Of a stretch of DNA of 64,000 nucleotides, positions 37,493 to 44,768 are shown in pieces. This stretch comes from Spirobacillus cienkowskii. GTDB lineage: Bacteria > Bdellovibrionota_B > Oligoflexia > Silvanigrellales > Silvanigrellaceae. Position 1 is the stretch's first letter, and every line of letters starts with the position of its first letter. The notes beneath the pieces were generated by a model that was not told the origin of the DNA, did not search any database, and saw only the letters and a list, made by a program, of their open reading frames with translations. The stretch covers positions 62,001-126,000 of the forward strand of contig NZ_CP146516.1 of assembly GCF_037081835.1 (NCBI RefSeq), written 5' to 3'. The position numbers and the translations under genes are program-made.

Positions 37493-37605
37493 CCTTTTGC
37501 GCTTGGCTGAGGGCAAGAATATCTCTTTCGCTAAGGGGTATAACCAATAGCGCCTAAGAGTTCGGCGTAAAAAGTAAAATCGTGTAGTTCTTGAGCGTAC
37601 TCTTG
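37493..37605 (-). pseudogene. Fragment duplicating the 3' end of the YkgJ-like gene
   Basis: These 113 bases match 39492-39603, the end of the complete YkgJ-like gene, with three substitutions and one inserted G. The insertion breaks the reading frame. Weaker resemblance to the same gene may continue to about 37640. Orientation is the same as in the full gene. Confidence 0.85.
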
Positions 37606-37740
37606 GTGCATAAATGCTTCGATCGTGCGATTTCCGATTGTATTAAAATGCGCCAGTTAGATTGCAATGAAGGGAGTCAATAGCAATTGCATGTAAATGG
37701 CTCATGCAATAATGGCAAAGGTGCTTATAGAACCACATTT

Positions 37741-38874
37741 TTATATTTGCACAAAATCACTATAGCCAGTTAAAAGCCATGTTCTTCCTGATTTTTCGAG
37801 AGTTCCGTTAATTTTGACTTGCTTTTTATCACGATGCCAATTGCACGCTTTGATATAATCAGCTTTGTTTAAAGCAACAGTGATTTTTTTGGGCAAGTCG
37901 TCTTCGTTTGTTTTAATAATAACTGTGTTTTCGATTTCTTCGTCGGTTTCATCTGCAATATTGTCCCGCGATAAACAACATATATTTCCTATAATAAATA
38001 CTTTTCTTGAAGAAATTGATCCACGAAGAACGTTTCCAATTGATCTTAAAGTATCAAATGTTCTTTCTTCAATTATGACAGAAGTATTAGGTAAGTTTTT
38101 TGAAGGTAAAGATTGATCCCAAATTGCGCTAATTTCGACGCTCAAATTAATTCCGTCTTTTTTAAAGTTTGCTAAAGCATCTGCTAGATTTGCATTTAAA
38201 CTTGTTTTAAATTCATTGTCTAGATCAATTGAATCTCCATTAATTGCAATTGATCTTGCTTTTTGGGCGCTTTTAATGATTCTTGTAATAACTCTTCTTT
38301 GTATAGGATCTACATTCTCTGTCTCTTGCTTGATGGACAATTGGTGATGAAATATATGAATTGGTTGCAAATCAAGAGGCATATCCACTGAGATGACAAA
38401 ACTACCTATTTCGGTTTGTCCAAAACGAGATTTTTCTATGATTCTTTTAGCATCTTTTAATGCTCTATTAAACATAGGCTTAGCAGATATTTCTGCGCAT
38501 GCAGAATAAACAAGTATATCCCTAATATTTTCAATTGCAATTAATGTGTATTCAAGAGGCAGACTTCCTGCAGCGGTTCCAGCACCAATAAATCTAAACT
38601 TTAAAGTATCAACAGATGGGGATGTAATATTTTTTATAATAGAATTCATATCCCTTTCTTCTAATTGAGATAAAGTGTTAATTACATTAAAAAGGGATTG
38701 TTGATAATCTTTAGAATAAGTGTTTTTAGGAACAAAAACAATTAAGTCTGTATTTTGAAATTTATATTTGAAATTTTCATTTAAGTTATATTTTTCTTCA
38801 ATCCAACCAGATCTTGATAGGTACGATTGAACAAATTCTGGTGTGATAGATGATAAATTTTGAATTAAATTCAT
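37741..38874 (-). CDS. 377-residue partner of the DUF4365-like protein
   Basis: I cannot name a family. It has no signal peptide or membrane segment. Residues 90-180 are helical with a Gly/Ala-rich RFIGAGTAAGSLPLEYT stretch. The C-terminal 60 residues (VALNKADYIKACNWHRDKKQ, then KINGTLEKSGRTW) look like a small beta-barrel domain. Its start overlaps the stop of the DUF4365-type gene by 4 bp (ATGA), so the two are translationally coupled and probably act together. The pair sits alone among gene remnants, consistent with a mobile accessory cassette. Confidence 0.75.
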   Translation of the reverse strand: MNLIQNLSSITPEFVQSYLSRSGWIEEKYNLNENFKYKFQNTDLIVFVPKNTYSKDYQQSLFNVINTLSQLEERDMNSIIKNITSPSVDTLKFRFIGAGTAAGSLPLEYTLIAIENIRDILVYSACAEISAKPMFNRALKDAKRIIEKSRFGQTEIGSFVISVDMPLDLQPIHIFHHQLSIKQETENVDPIQRRVITRIIKSAQKARSIAINGDSIDLDNEFKTSLNANLADALANFKKDGINLSVEISAIWDQSLPSKNLPNTSVIIEERTFDTLRSIGNVLRGSISSRKVFIIGNICCLSRDNIADETDEEIENTVIIKTNEDDLPKKITVALNKADYIKACNWHRDKKQVKINGTLEKSGRTWLLTGYSDFVQI

Positions 38875-39392
38875 ATTTTAACCCCTTCTTTGATATTTTT
38901 AAAAAAATTTTTCAGGGCTTCTGGAGTAAATTTTTGTGTTACAGGAATTTCAATTCTCTTTGAAGAATTATTTTTTATTTCTTCTTTTCCATGCAAAGAA
39001 ATCCAATAAGCACAATGTCGAATTTCTAGCCGTTTTTCATCTTGTAAAATCCATTCCGCTTCATTTTTGGGTATTTTAAGTACAATCAGTATTCTTTGAG
39101 TATTTACTTCTTTAATAATAAGATCATTATATGTTTTTGCCTCTAGATCGTAAATAATAAAATCCTTTTTAACTTCTATATTGTGTGAGCATTTTAATTG
39201 AACATCAATAGCCACCCCTGATTCGATAAATCTTTTTGTGCCATCTGGTCTTTGTATAGAAGTGACTTCTTTTAAAGTTAAGTCAATTCCATAATCATTT
39301 TCGGGCTTTGATATATTTACCCCCGCCTTAGCAGCAATCGCTCTTACGTATGCGATGCTTAAATTTTCTTTAATATTTTGAATTGTTGTCAT
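38871..39392 (-). CDS. DUF4365-type nuclease-like protein
   Basis: 173 residues resembling the DUF4365 domain, thought to have a restriction-endonuclease-like fold. The candidate catalytic pattern is DYGID (D33, D37) followed by AIDVQLK (Q65, K67), a D...QxK variant of PD-(D/E)xK. It is first in a two-gene operon with the 377-residue gene. A perfect palindrome lies 20-37 bp upstream. Such genes often occur in variable regions, which makes a defence or DNA-processing role plausible, but activity is inferred only. Confidence 0.72.
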   Translation of the reverse strand: MTTIQNIKENLSIAYVRAIAAKAGVNISKPENDYGIDLTLKEVTSIQRPDGTKRFIESGVAIDVQLKCSHNIEVKKDFIIYDLEAKTYNDLIIKEVNTQRILIVLKIPKNEAEWILQDEKRLEIRHCAYWISLHGKEEIKNNSSKRIEIPVTQKFTPEALKNFFKNIKEGVKI

Positions 39393-39412
39393 GGGAATCT
39401 TTCAAATATAAA

Positions 39413-39429
39413 TAGTAAATAGTTTACTA
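39413..39429. promoter_or_regulatory. Operator-like palindrome upstream of the DUF4365-type operon
   Basis: TAGTAAA-TAG-TTTACTA is a perfect 7-3-7 inverted repeat, 20 bp before the minus-strand start at 39392. On that strand an AT-rich TATAAG/TAAGAT stretch (about 39432-39440) lies just upstream and could be a -10 box, so the palindrome would overlap the transcription start, as a repressor site would. Confidence 0.5.
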
Positions 39430-39474
39430 CGTATCTTATATATAATATTTTTTTAAACAAAAAAAATGCGGCAA

Positions 39475-40272
39475 TTACAACTTCTCTATTTCCTTTTGCG
39501 CTTGGCTTAAGGCAAGAATATCTCTTTCGCTAAGGGTATAACCAATAGCGCCTAAGAGTTCGGCGTAAAAAGTAAAATCGTGCAGTTCTTGAGCGTACTC
39601 TTGTTTTAGCTCTGCTGCTGAAAGTGGTTTTTCTTGTAAAAAAATATTTAAGCCTTCTGTTGTGCACAAAGCCGCCAGTAATAAGGGCATGTGTCCAATG
39701 GCACTTCTGCCCAGCTCCTTACGCTCAAAAATTTGCAGTTCATTTTGCATGCTAAATCCTTTCTGCATAACCGTATCGATTGTTCGATGCGGTTTTTTTT
39801 GTGCGCACAGCTCTGGAGAATCAATGCTGTGGTAAAAAATACATATAGAGGGTTGGATTTCAAATATCCCGCAATGCCCTACCATTGGCTGATTAGGGGT
39901 ATCTTGCCGAAAAAAAGGGCACGGTAGTGCTTCTAACAAAAAATTTTTTTGATCTTTTTCGGTTAGGGGTAGATTACCAATTTTGTTTGCTATTTTAAAA
40001 TACTTATCTACATAAGAAAATAAACATTCTGAGAGTTCTTTTAAATTATGACCATCAACAATTAATTGGTTTAACAACACAAATGCTTCACCAATAGTGA
40101 CAGGTATCATTGCAAAATGGCAGCATGCCCCACACCCTTTTTGGCAGCTTTTTGCCTCATTGGGATATTTTTGTATAAACTGTGTCGTATTTTGTTCAAT
40201 TTGTTTTTTTTGTTCTTGGTATAAGTTTAAAATAAATGGGATAAATTTTTGAACTGCAAGGGAGTATTCCAT
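39475..40272 (-). CDS. YkgJ-family cysteine-cluster protein
   Basis: 265 residues with the zinc/iron-chelating Cys cluster of YkgJ proteins: CQKGCGACC (C43, C47, C50, C51), then CPFF, CGIF and a final Cys in SICIFYHS. This family is thought to bind a metal or an Fe-S cluster; its reaction is not known. An AAGG site precedes the ATG. The last 112 bases are repeated at 37493-37605. Confidence 0.88.
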   Translation of the reverse strand: MEYSLAVQKFIPFILNLYQEQKKQIEQNTTQFIQKYPNEAKSCQKGCGACCHFAMIPVTIGEAFVLLNQLIVDGHNLKELSECLFSYVDKYFKIANKIGNLPLTEKDQKNFLLEALPCPFFRQDTPNQPMVGHCGIFEIQPSICIFYHSIDSPELCAQKKPHRTIDTVMQKGFSMQNELQIFERKELGRSAIGHMPLLLAALCTTEGLNIFLQEKPLSAAELKQEYAQELHDFTFYAELLGAIGYTLSERDILALSQAQKEIEKL

Positions 40273-40426
40273 AAAAAACCTTTCTTCTAATGGGTTCTGA
40301 TAATTTCTAATACATTGATTTTTAATTTATGTTAAATAATTTTTTAAAAAAAATGAATTATTTAAAATTTAAATTTGCTCCACCAGATAGATTACCAATA
40401 ATAAAATATTTTTTAGATAATATGCA

Positions 40427-40455
40427 TTGACTTGCTAAAAAATTAAAAATATTTG
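40427..40455 (+). promoter_or_regulatory. Candidate promoter of the binding-protein/kinase operon
   Basis: TTGACT (40427-40432), 17 bp, then TATTTG (40450-40455), about 68 bp before the first binding-protein ATG. The -35 is good and the -10 is mediocre. No other candidate in the 250-bp gap is better. Confidence 0.35.
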
Positions 40456-40522
40456 AATGTCTGAAATAGGATTTATGTTTTTGCATTAAAAAATAAGAGT
40501 AAAATGGTTATTATTTTTAAAC

Positions 40523-41548
40523 ATGAAGAAATTAATATTAAACTTATTAAAAATACTGCTGTGTTTTTGTTATTTACAGTCAGTTAGTGCAAATGTAAAT
40601 GTAATTTCTTGGTGGGGATATTTTTCACAAGATGTTATTAAAGCTTTAGGGAATAAATGCAACACAACAGTTTCTGTCGATATATACTATTCAAATGCAG
40701 AGTTTTTACGAAAAATGGATAAATACAAATATTCCGTTGCGGTGTTTGGCAATGGTTCGTATGATATGATTGAAAAAAAAATCGACTCCTCAAGCAAGCA
40801 TTTTAATAATGTAACAAATTTATACCATAAGGATGTATTAAAAAAATTTAAAAAACAAAAATATTATAAAAATACAGCAATATTTAATATGGCAACTTCT
40901 GGATTTTTGTATAATGCAGATTTAATGGATATTAATGCAAATTTAAGCATTAAAACAATTTTTGATAATGCTAAAAAAAATAAAATTACACTGATTGATG
41001 ATCTGTTTGAAACACTAAAACTAATATCAAATGGAAAAAATGTTTCGGATTTAGAACTCAATGAATCTCACTTTGAGCAATTTTTAGATCTTATTAAAAA
41101 TAAAAATGTAATTATTACCAATGACAATATTCAACATGTAAAATATCAAGATTTTGGTTTTTCTTTAACTTGGAATGGCATTGCAATGAAGCGAATTTTA
41201 GAAACCCCTACCTCAAATTTAAAATTTGCGTTGCATCCAGAAGTTTCTTATATTGAATACGAATTGGTAGCACCTTTGAGCAATCATAAAAATGCAATTT
41301 GTGTAGCACAAGCTATTGCCAGCCCAAGTATTATAGAAATAGTTATAAATAAAAACTATTATTATTCTCCCTTTGGAATTTCAAATGACATTAAAAACAA
41401 AGCGATAATAGATGCCAATGCAGAATTTTTTATGGTATTAGAATCGTTAAAATTTTTAACTGTCAAAAAAAATAAAAATTATGCAAATATTATAAATATG
41501 TGGGATAAAATAAAATTTTTTAATAATAAAAAAAAGGAGATTGAGTAA
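40523..41548 (+). CDS. Periplasmic solute-binding protein, paralogue 1 of the array
   Basis: 341 residues with a signal peptide ending SVSANV. The mature N-terminus (VISWWGYFSQDVIKALGNKC) and the later spacing resemble PotD-type polyamine/spermidine-binding proteins, whose mature start reads similarly. Array-wide motifs are present: ISWWGY, a YYS(N/S) E-F-LRK block, VAVFGNGSYD, a YYYSPFGI motif and a C-terminal LWDKI. Two Cys (KCNTT and AICVA) recur in all full-length paralogues, suggesting a disulfide. No ABC permease or ATPase gene accompanies it; the terminal histidine kinase suggests sensing. Ligand unknown. Confidence 0.8.
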   Translation: MKKLILNLLKILLCFCYLQSVSANVNVISWWGYFSQDVIKALGNKCNTTVSVDIYYSNAEFLRKMDKYKYSVAVFGNGSYDMIEKKIDSSSKHFNNVTNLYHKDVLKKFKKQKYYKNTAIFNMATSGFLYNADLMDINANLSIKTIFDNAKKNKITLIDDLFETLKLISNGKNVSDLELNESHFEQFLDLIKNKNVIITNDNIQHVKYQDFGFSLTWNGIAMKRILETPTSNLKFALHPEVSYIEYELVAPLSNHKNAICVAQAIASPSIIEIVINKNYYYSPFGISNDIKNKAIIDANAEFFMVLESLKFLTVKKNKNYANIINMWDKIKFFNNKKKEIE

Positions 41549-41549
41549 T

Positions 41550-41744
41550 TTGTATAAAAAAATACTAAGCTGTTTGGCAGCAAGCGTGCTTTTAATTAAA
41601 AATGCGTTTTCGGTAAATGTTTTTTTGCATGGAGAGTATCAAAAGGTACATAGAACATTTTTAGATGATTACAATTCGTTTAATAATAATGAATATACTC
41701 GATTAAATAAAGTTTGGAGTCAGTTTAAAGTTGCTATTCGATAA
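41550..41744 (+). pseudogene. Internally deleted binding-protein paralogue
   Basis: A short frame joins an intact signal peptide (ILSCLAASVLLIKNAFS) to about 40 residues (HGEYQKVHRTFLDDYNSF, then NKVWSQFKVAI) that match the C-terminal ends of the neighbouring paralogues. About 260 codons of the mature domain are missing. The frame stays open, so a 64-residue exported peptide could still be made. TTG at 41550 is preferred (AGGAG ten bases upstream); 41541 is also open. It lies between paralogues 1 and 2. Confidence 0.75.
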
Positions 41745-41762
41745 TTTAAAAAAGTAAAATAT

Positions 41763-42758
41763 ATGAACTATTTTTATTTATTAATCACGATCTGTTTGTT
41801 AGTTATTCAAAATAATACATTTGCGGTTAGCATAATATCTTGGTGGAATTATTTAAAAGAAGATGAAATTGCAATATTAGAACGCGAATGTAGTGTTAAA
41901 ATATCGTTAGATGAATATTATTCTAGCAAAGAGTTTTTAAGAAAAGTTAAAAAATTTGATTATTCTGTGGCGATATTTGGCAATGAGGTGTATGATTTGG
42001 TAGAATCAAAAATTGATAATACCAGTAATATTTTTCGCTCGATCATTAACCAATATCACCCAAACGTTGCCAAAGCGTTTAAAAAACAAAAATACTCTAA
42101 AAATACCGCTATTTTTGAAATCACCACAACTGGATTTTTATTTAATGCCAATACTGTGGATTTGAATGAAACAGATTCAATTAATAAAATTTTTGCCAAG
42201 GCTAAGGGCAAATATGTTGCAATTATGGATGAGCCTTTAGAAACTTTAAAGATTGTGGCGCAGTATAATAATGGAGAAATAGATGTTTCAGAAGCTAGTG
42301 TTATGGCTTTTCAAAATTTGATAAGTGGTATACAAGCTTTTGTTGCAAGTGATATTTTGCATGTGGTAAAAGATAAAAATTTTGCATTTGCTTACACGTG
42401 GAGCGGAATAGCCTTTAAAAGATTTTTTGATTATCCAGATCTTAATTTAAAATTTATTTTGCATCCACAAGTATCTTACTACTCTTACGATTTGATAGCA
42501 CCTTTAAATAATAATAAAGACACTGTTTGTGTGGCTAAAAAGCTTGCAGAAAAAAATATTATAGATATTTTTGTAAATAGACAACACTATTATTCGCCTT
42601 ATGGTATGCCTACAAAAGGAAATGCCATGATGGAAGGATATCATAATGAGTTTATAGAAATGTTTCCTGGACTTAAATTATTAGAGGTTAATAATAACAA
42701 TCAAATTAAAATAATAAATTTATGGGAAAAAATGATTTTAAATTTAAAACTCAAATGA
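41763..42758 (+). CDS. Periplasmic solute-binding protein, paralogue 2 of the array
   Basis: 331 residues; signal peptide to about residue 22. It shares the array pattern: IISWWNYL at the mature start, a Cys in ECSVKISLDEYYS, KEFLRKV, VAIFGNEVYD, FAYTWSGIAFKRF, the second Cys in TVCVAKK and HYYSPYGM. It aligns without large gaps to paralogues 1, 3 and 4, so the genes arose by tandem duplication, yet they differ throughout, suggesting distinct ligands. It is 18 bp after the deleted copy. Confidence 0.8.
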   Translation: MNYFYLLITICLLVIQNNTFAVSIISWWNYLKEDEIAILERECSVKISLDEYYSSKEFLRKVKKFDYSVAIFGNEVYDLVESKIDNTSNIFRSIINQYHPNVAKAFKKQKYSKNTAIFEITTTGFLFNANTVDLNETDSINKIFAKAKGKYVAIMDEPLETLKIVAQYNNGEIDVSEASVMAFQNLISGIQAFVASDILHVVKDKNFAFAYTWSGIAFKRFFDYPDLNLKFILHPQVSYYSYDLIAPLNNNKDTVCVAKKLAEKNIIDIFVNRQHYYSPYGMPTKGNAMMEGYHNEFIEMFPGLKLLEVNNNNQIKIINLWEKMILNLKLK

Positions 42759-42770
42759 ACGAGGTAAAAA

Positions 42771-43781
42771 ATGAGATATAAAAATATATTGTCTTTGTTA
42801 ATATTAGGTTTAAATTATAAAGTTTATGCAGCAAATGGTGTGAATATTATTTCTTGGTGGGGCGGTGTTGATGAAGCTGTTAAACAAGAAGCCGAAAAAA
42901 AATGCAACACCAAAATTTCTGTAGATACTTATTATTCTAGCGATGAGTTACTCCGTAGGGTCGATAATGCAAAATATTCTTTAGCTATTTTTGGTAGCGA
43001 AGTGTATAATGCGTTAAAAGATAAAATTGTCAGTGATCACAATGCATTTTCTGCAATAAAAAAACAGTATCATCCAAATGTGTTAAGATTATTTTATAAA
43101 CAAGATTTTGGTAAAAATAGCGCCATTATGACGTTAAATAACTCTGGAATTTTGTATAATAAAAATTTGTTAACAGTTAGTAAAAATACTAATTTAAATG
43201 ATTTATTTGAAAGCGCTAAAGGAAAAAAAATAAATTTTTTGGATGAGCCACTAGAAAGCTTAAAATTTGTAACACATGGTAAAAATGTATCAGATTTTTC
43301 TGTTACGCAAACTCAAAAACACAGCGAGGAGTTTAAAAAACTCATTTCTGGAAGTTCTGTATTAATTAGCAATAGCAATAAAGAAATTATCAAATACCCT
43401 GATTTTGCCTTTTCGTACACGTGGGCATGTATTGGCTTTAAAAGGGTAAGAGACTACCCAAATTTGGCATACACTTCACACCCCACGCTTTCGTTTGTAT
43501 CGGCCGATCTCATTGCGCTGTTTTCTAACGATAAAGAAACACAATGTGTGGCCGAACATTTAGCAAACAAAAGTGCGGTTGATAAAAATGCTGTAGGGGC
43601 TTTTTATTTTTCGCCATTTGGTTTGCCAACGGATTTGCCAAAAAATGAATTTTGGCACGAGCATAAAAGATTTTTAGAAGATTACGATAGCTTAAAATGG
43701 CTTGAGTATCCAGAAAAAAACCAATATATTAAAATTTCTAATTTATGGGATAAACTTAAAATTGGAGTGAATAAAAAATAG
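42771..43781 (+). CDS. Periplasmic solute-binding protein, paralogue 3 of the array
   Basis: 336 residues; a GAGGT site precedes the ATG and a signal peptide ends near residue 20 (KVYA). Motifs as in the other copies: NIISWWGGV, KCNTKISVDTYYS, SLAIFGSEVYN, FSYTWACIGFKRV, TQCVAEH and FYFSPFGLP. It has one additional Cys (TWAC) not in the others. It is 12 bp after paralogue 2. Confidence 0.8.
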   Translation: MRYKNILSLLILGLNYKVYAANGVNIISWWGGVDEAVKQEAEKKCNTKISVDTYYSSDELLRRVDNAKYSLAIFGSEVYNALKDKIVSDHNAFSAIKKQYHPNVLRLFYKQDFGKNSAIMTLNNSGILYNKNLLTVSKNTNLNDLFESAKGKKINFLDEPLESLKFVTHGKNVSDFSVTQTQKHSEEFKKLISGSSVLISNSNKEIIKYPDFAFSYTWACIGFKRVRDYPNLAYTSHPTLSFVSADLIALFSNDKETQCVAEHLANKSAVDKNAVGAFYFSPFGLPTDLPKNEFWHEHKRFLEDYDSLKWLEYPEKNQYIKISNLWDKLKIGVNKK

Positions 43782-43787
43782 GTTAAA

Positions 43788-44768
43788 ATGTGTTGTAAGT
43801 TTAGTGTATTTTTATTTTGTGTATTTCCCTCATACTCCGCTTTTGCAGTGAGCATTTTGTCGTGGTGGGGCTATGTAGATACAAACGCTCTTGCAAAAAT
43901 TGCAAAGCAATGCAACACAAAAATTAATCTTGACGAATATTATAGCAATGACGAATTTTTAAGAAGAATAAATAATCATAATTACTCTGTGACAATTTTT
44001 GCATACAATAATTATTTTGCTTTAGAAAAAAAATTAAAAAACTCCAAGTTTACATTTAAAAATATTATTGAAAGTTATCATCCAAATGTATTATCCTTTT
44101 ATAATAAGCAAAATTTTAAAAAAAATGTAGCATTGTATAGTTTAAGTATGAACGGTTTTTTGCACGATAAAAAATATAATTTGCAGAAAAATTTAGTAAG
44201 CAATAATTTTTTATCTGATTTTAATAATAAAACGTTAGTTTTTGCGGACGATGCATTAGAATCTGTAAAATTTTTTACAGCGCAGTTTGATAGCAATAAT
44301 GTAGAACATTTTTTTGCATCAATAAATAGCCGTTTTTCTAAAAATAAAATGATTTTTTCTAACGAATTTTCTGAAAACATTAACGATGCTAACTTTGGTT
44401 TTGCTTATTTATGGATAGGCGAAGCGTATAAGTATATTCACGAAGATTCGCGTTTTAAATTTACTGTGCTTGAAAACTATTCGCTAGATTCTTTTGATTT
44501 GATTGCAGCTCTAGATAATAATCACGAAGCCAATTGTGTAGCAGAAAAATTGGCATCTAAAGAATTTTTGCATCCAGTGGTAACAAGTGATTACTATTTT
44601 TCACCCTATGGCTATGCGGAAAAAAATGGAGACAAAAATTTTTTAGCTTATAATAAAGCTTATTTCGAAAAAATTAAAAATACTAAGTTACAGCCACGTT
44701 TAACTAAAGAGCAGTATTATGAAAAGAGCAATTTATGGCAAAGGATAAAAATAGCCTTAAAACGGTAA
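43788..44768 (+). CDS. Periplasmic solute-binding protein, paralogue 4 of the array
   Basis: 326 residues. A signal peptide (FLFCVFPSYSAFA) leads into VSILSWWGYVDTN. Both array Cys residues remain (QCNTKINLDEYYS and ANCVAEK), as does DYYFSPYGYA. It is the most diverged copy: the FGN motif becomes FAYNNYF and the central region is shorter. Its last 34 bases overlap the kinase start, linking translation of the two. Confidence 0.78.
   Translation: MCCKFSVFLFCVFPSYSAFAVSILSWWGYVDTNALAKIAKQCNTKINLDEYYSNDEFLRRINNHNYSVTIFAYNNYFALEKKLKNSKFTFKNIIESYHPNVLSFYNKQNFKKNVALYSLSMNGFLHDKKYNLQKNLVSNNFLSDFNNKTLVFADDALESVKFFTAQFDSNNVEHFFASINSRFSKNKMIFSNEFSENINDANFGFAYLWIGEAYKYIHEDSRFKFTVLENYSLDSFDLIAALDNNHEANCVAEKLASKEFLHPVVTSDYYFSPYGYAEKNGDKNFLAYNKAYFEKIKNTKLQPRLTKEQYYEKSNLWQRIKIALKR

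Larger units (their letters stand above)
36720..37740. other. About 1-kb remnant-bearing intergenic region
   Basis: The first 360 bp are very AT-rich and carry the toxin promoter region. Next comes a minus-strand terminator (37081-37125), an open but startless minus-strand frame (37138-37404), and a fragment nearly identical to the 3' end of the YkgJ-like gene (37493-37605). No intact gene is seen. Local GC between 37140 and 37340 is higher than in the surroundings. Confidence 0.65.
37493..39603. repeat. 112/113-bp direct repeat flanking the DUF4365 cassette
   Basis: Copies are at 37493-37605 and 39492-39603, same orientation, 109 of 112 aligned bases identical plus one inserted base. The right copy is the 3' end of the complete YkgJ-like gene; the left is a stranded fragment. 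The interval between them contains just the two-gene cassette. Confidence 0.85.
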
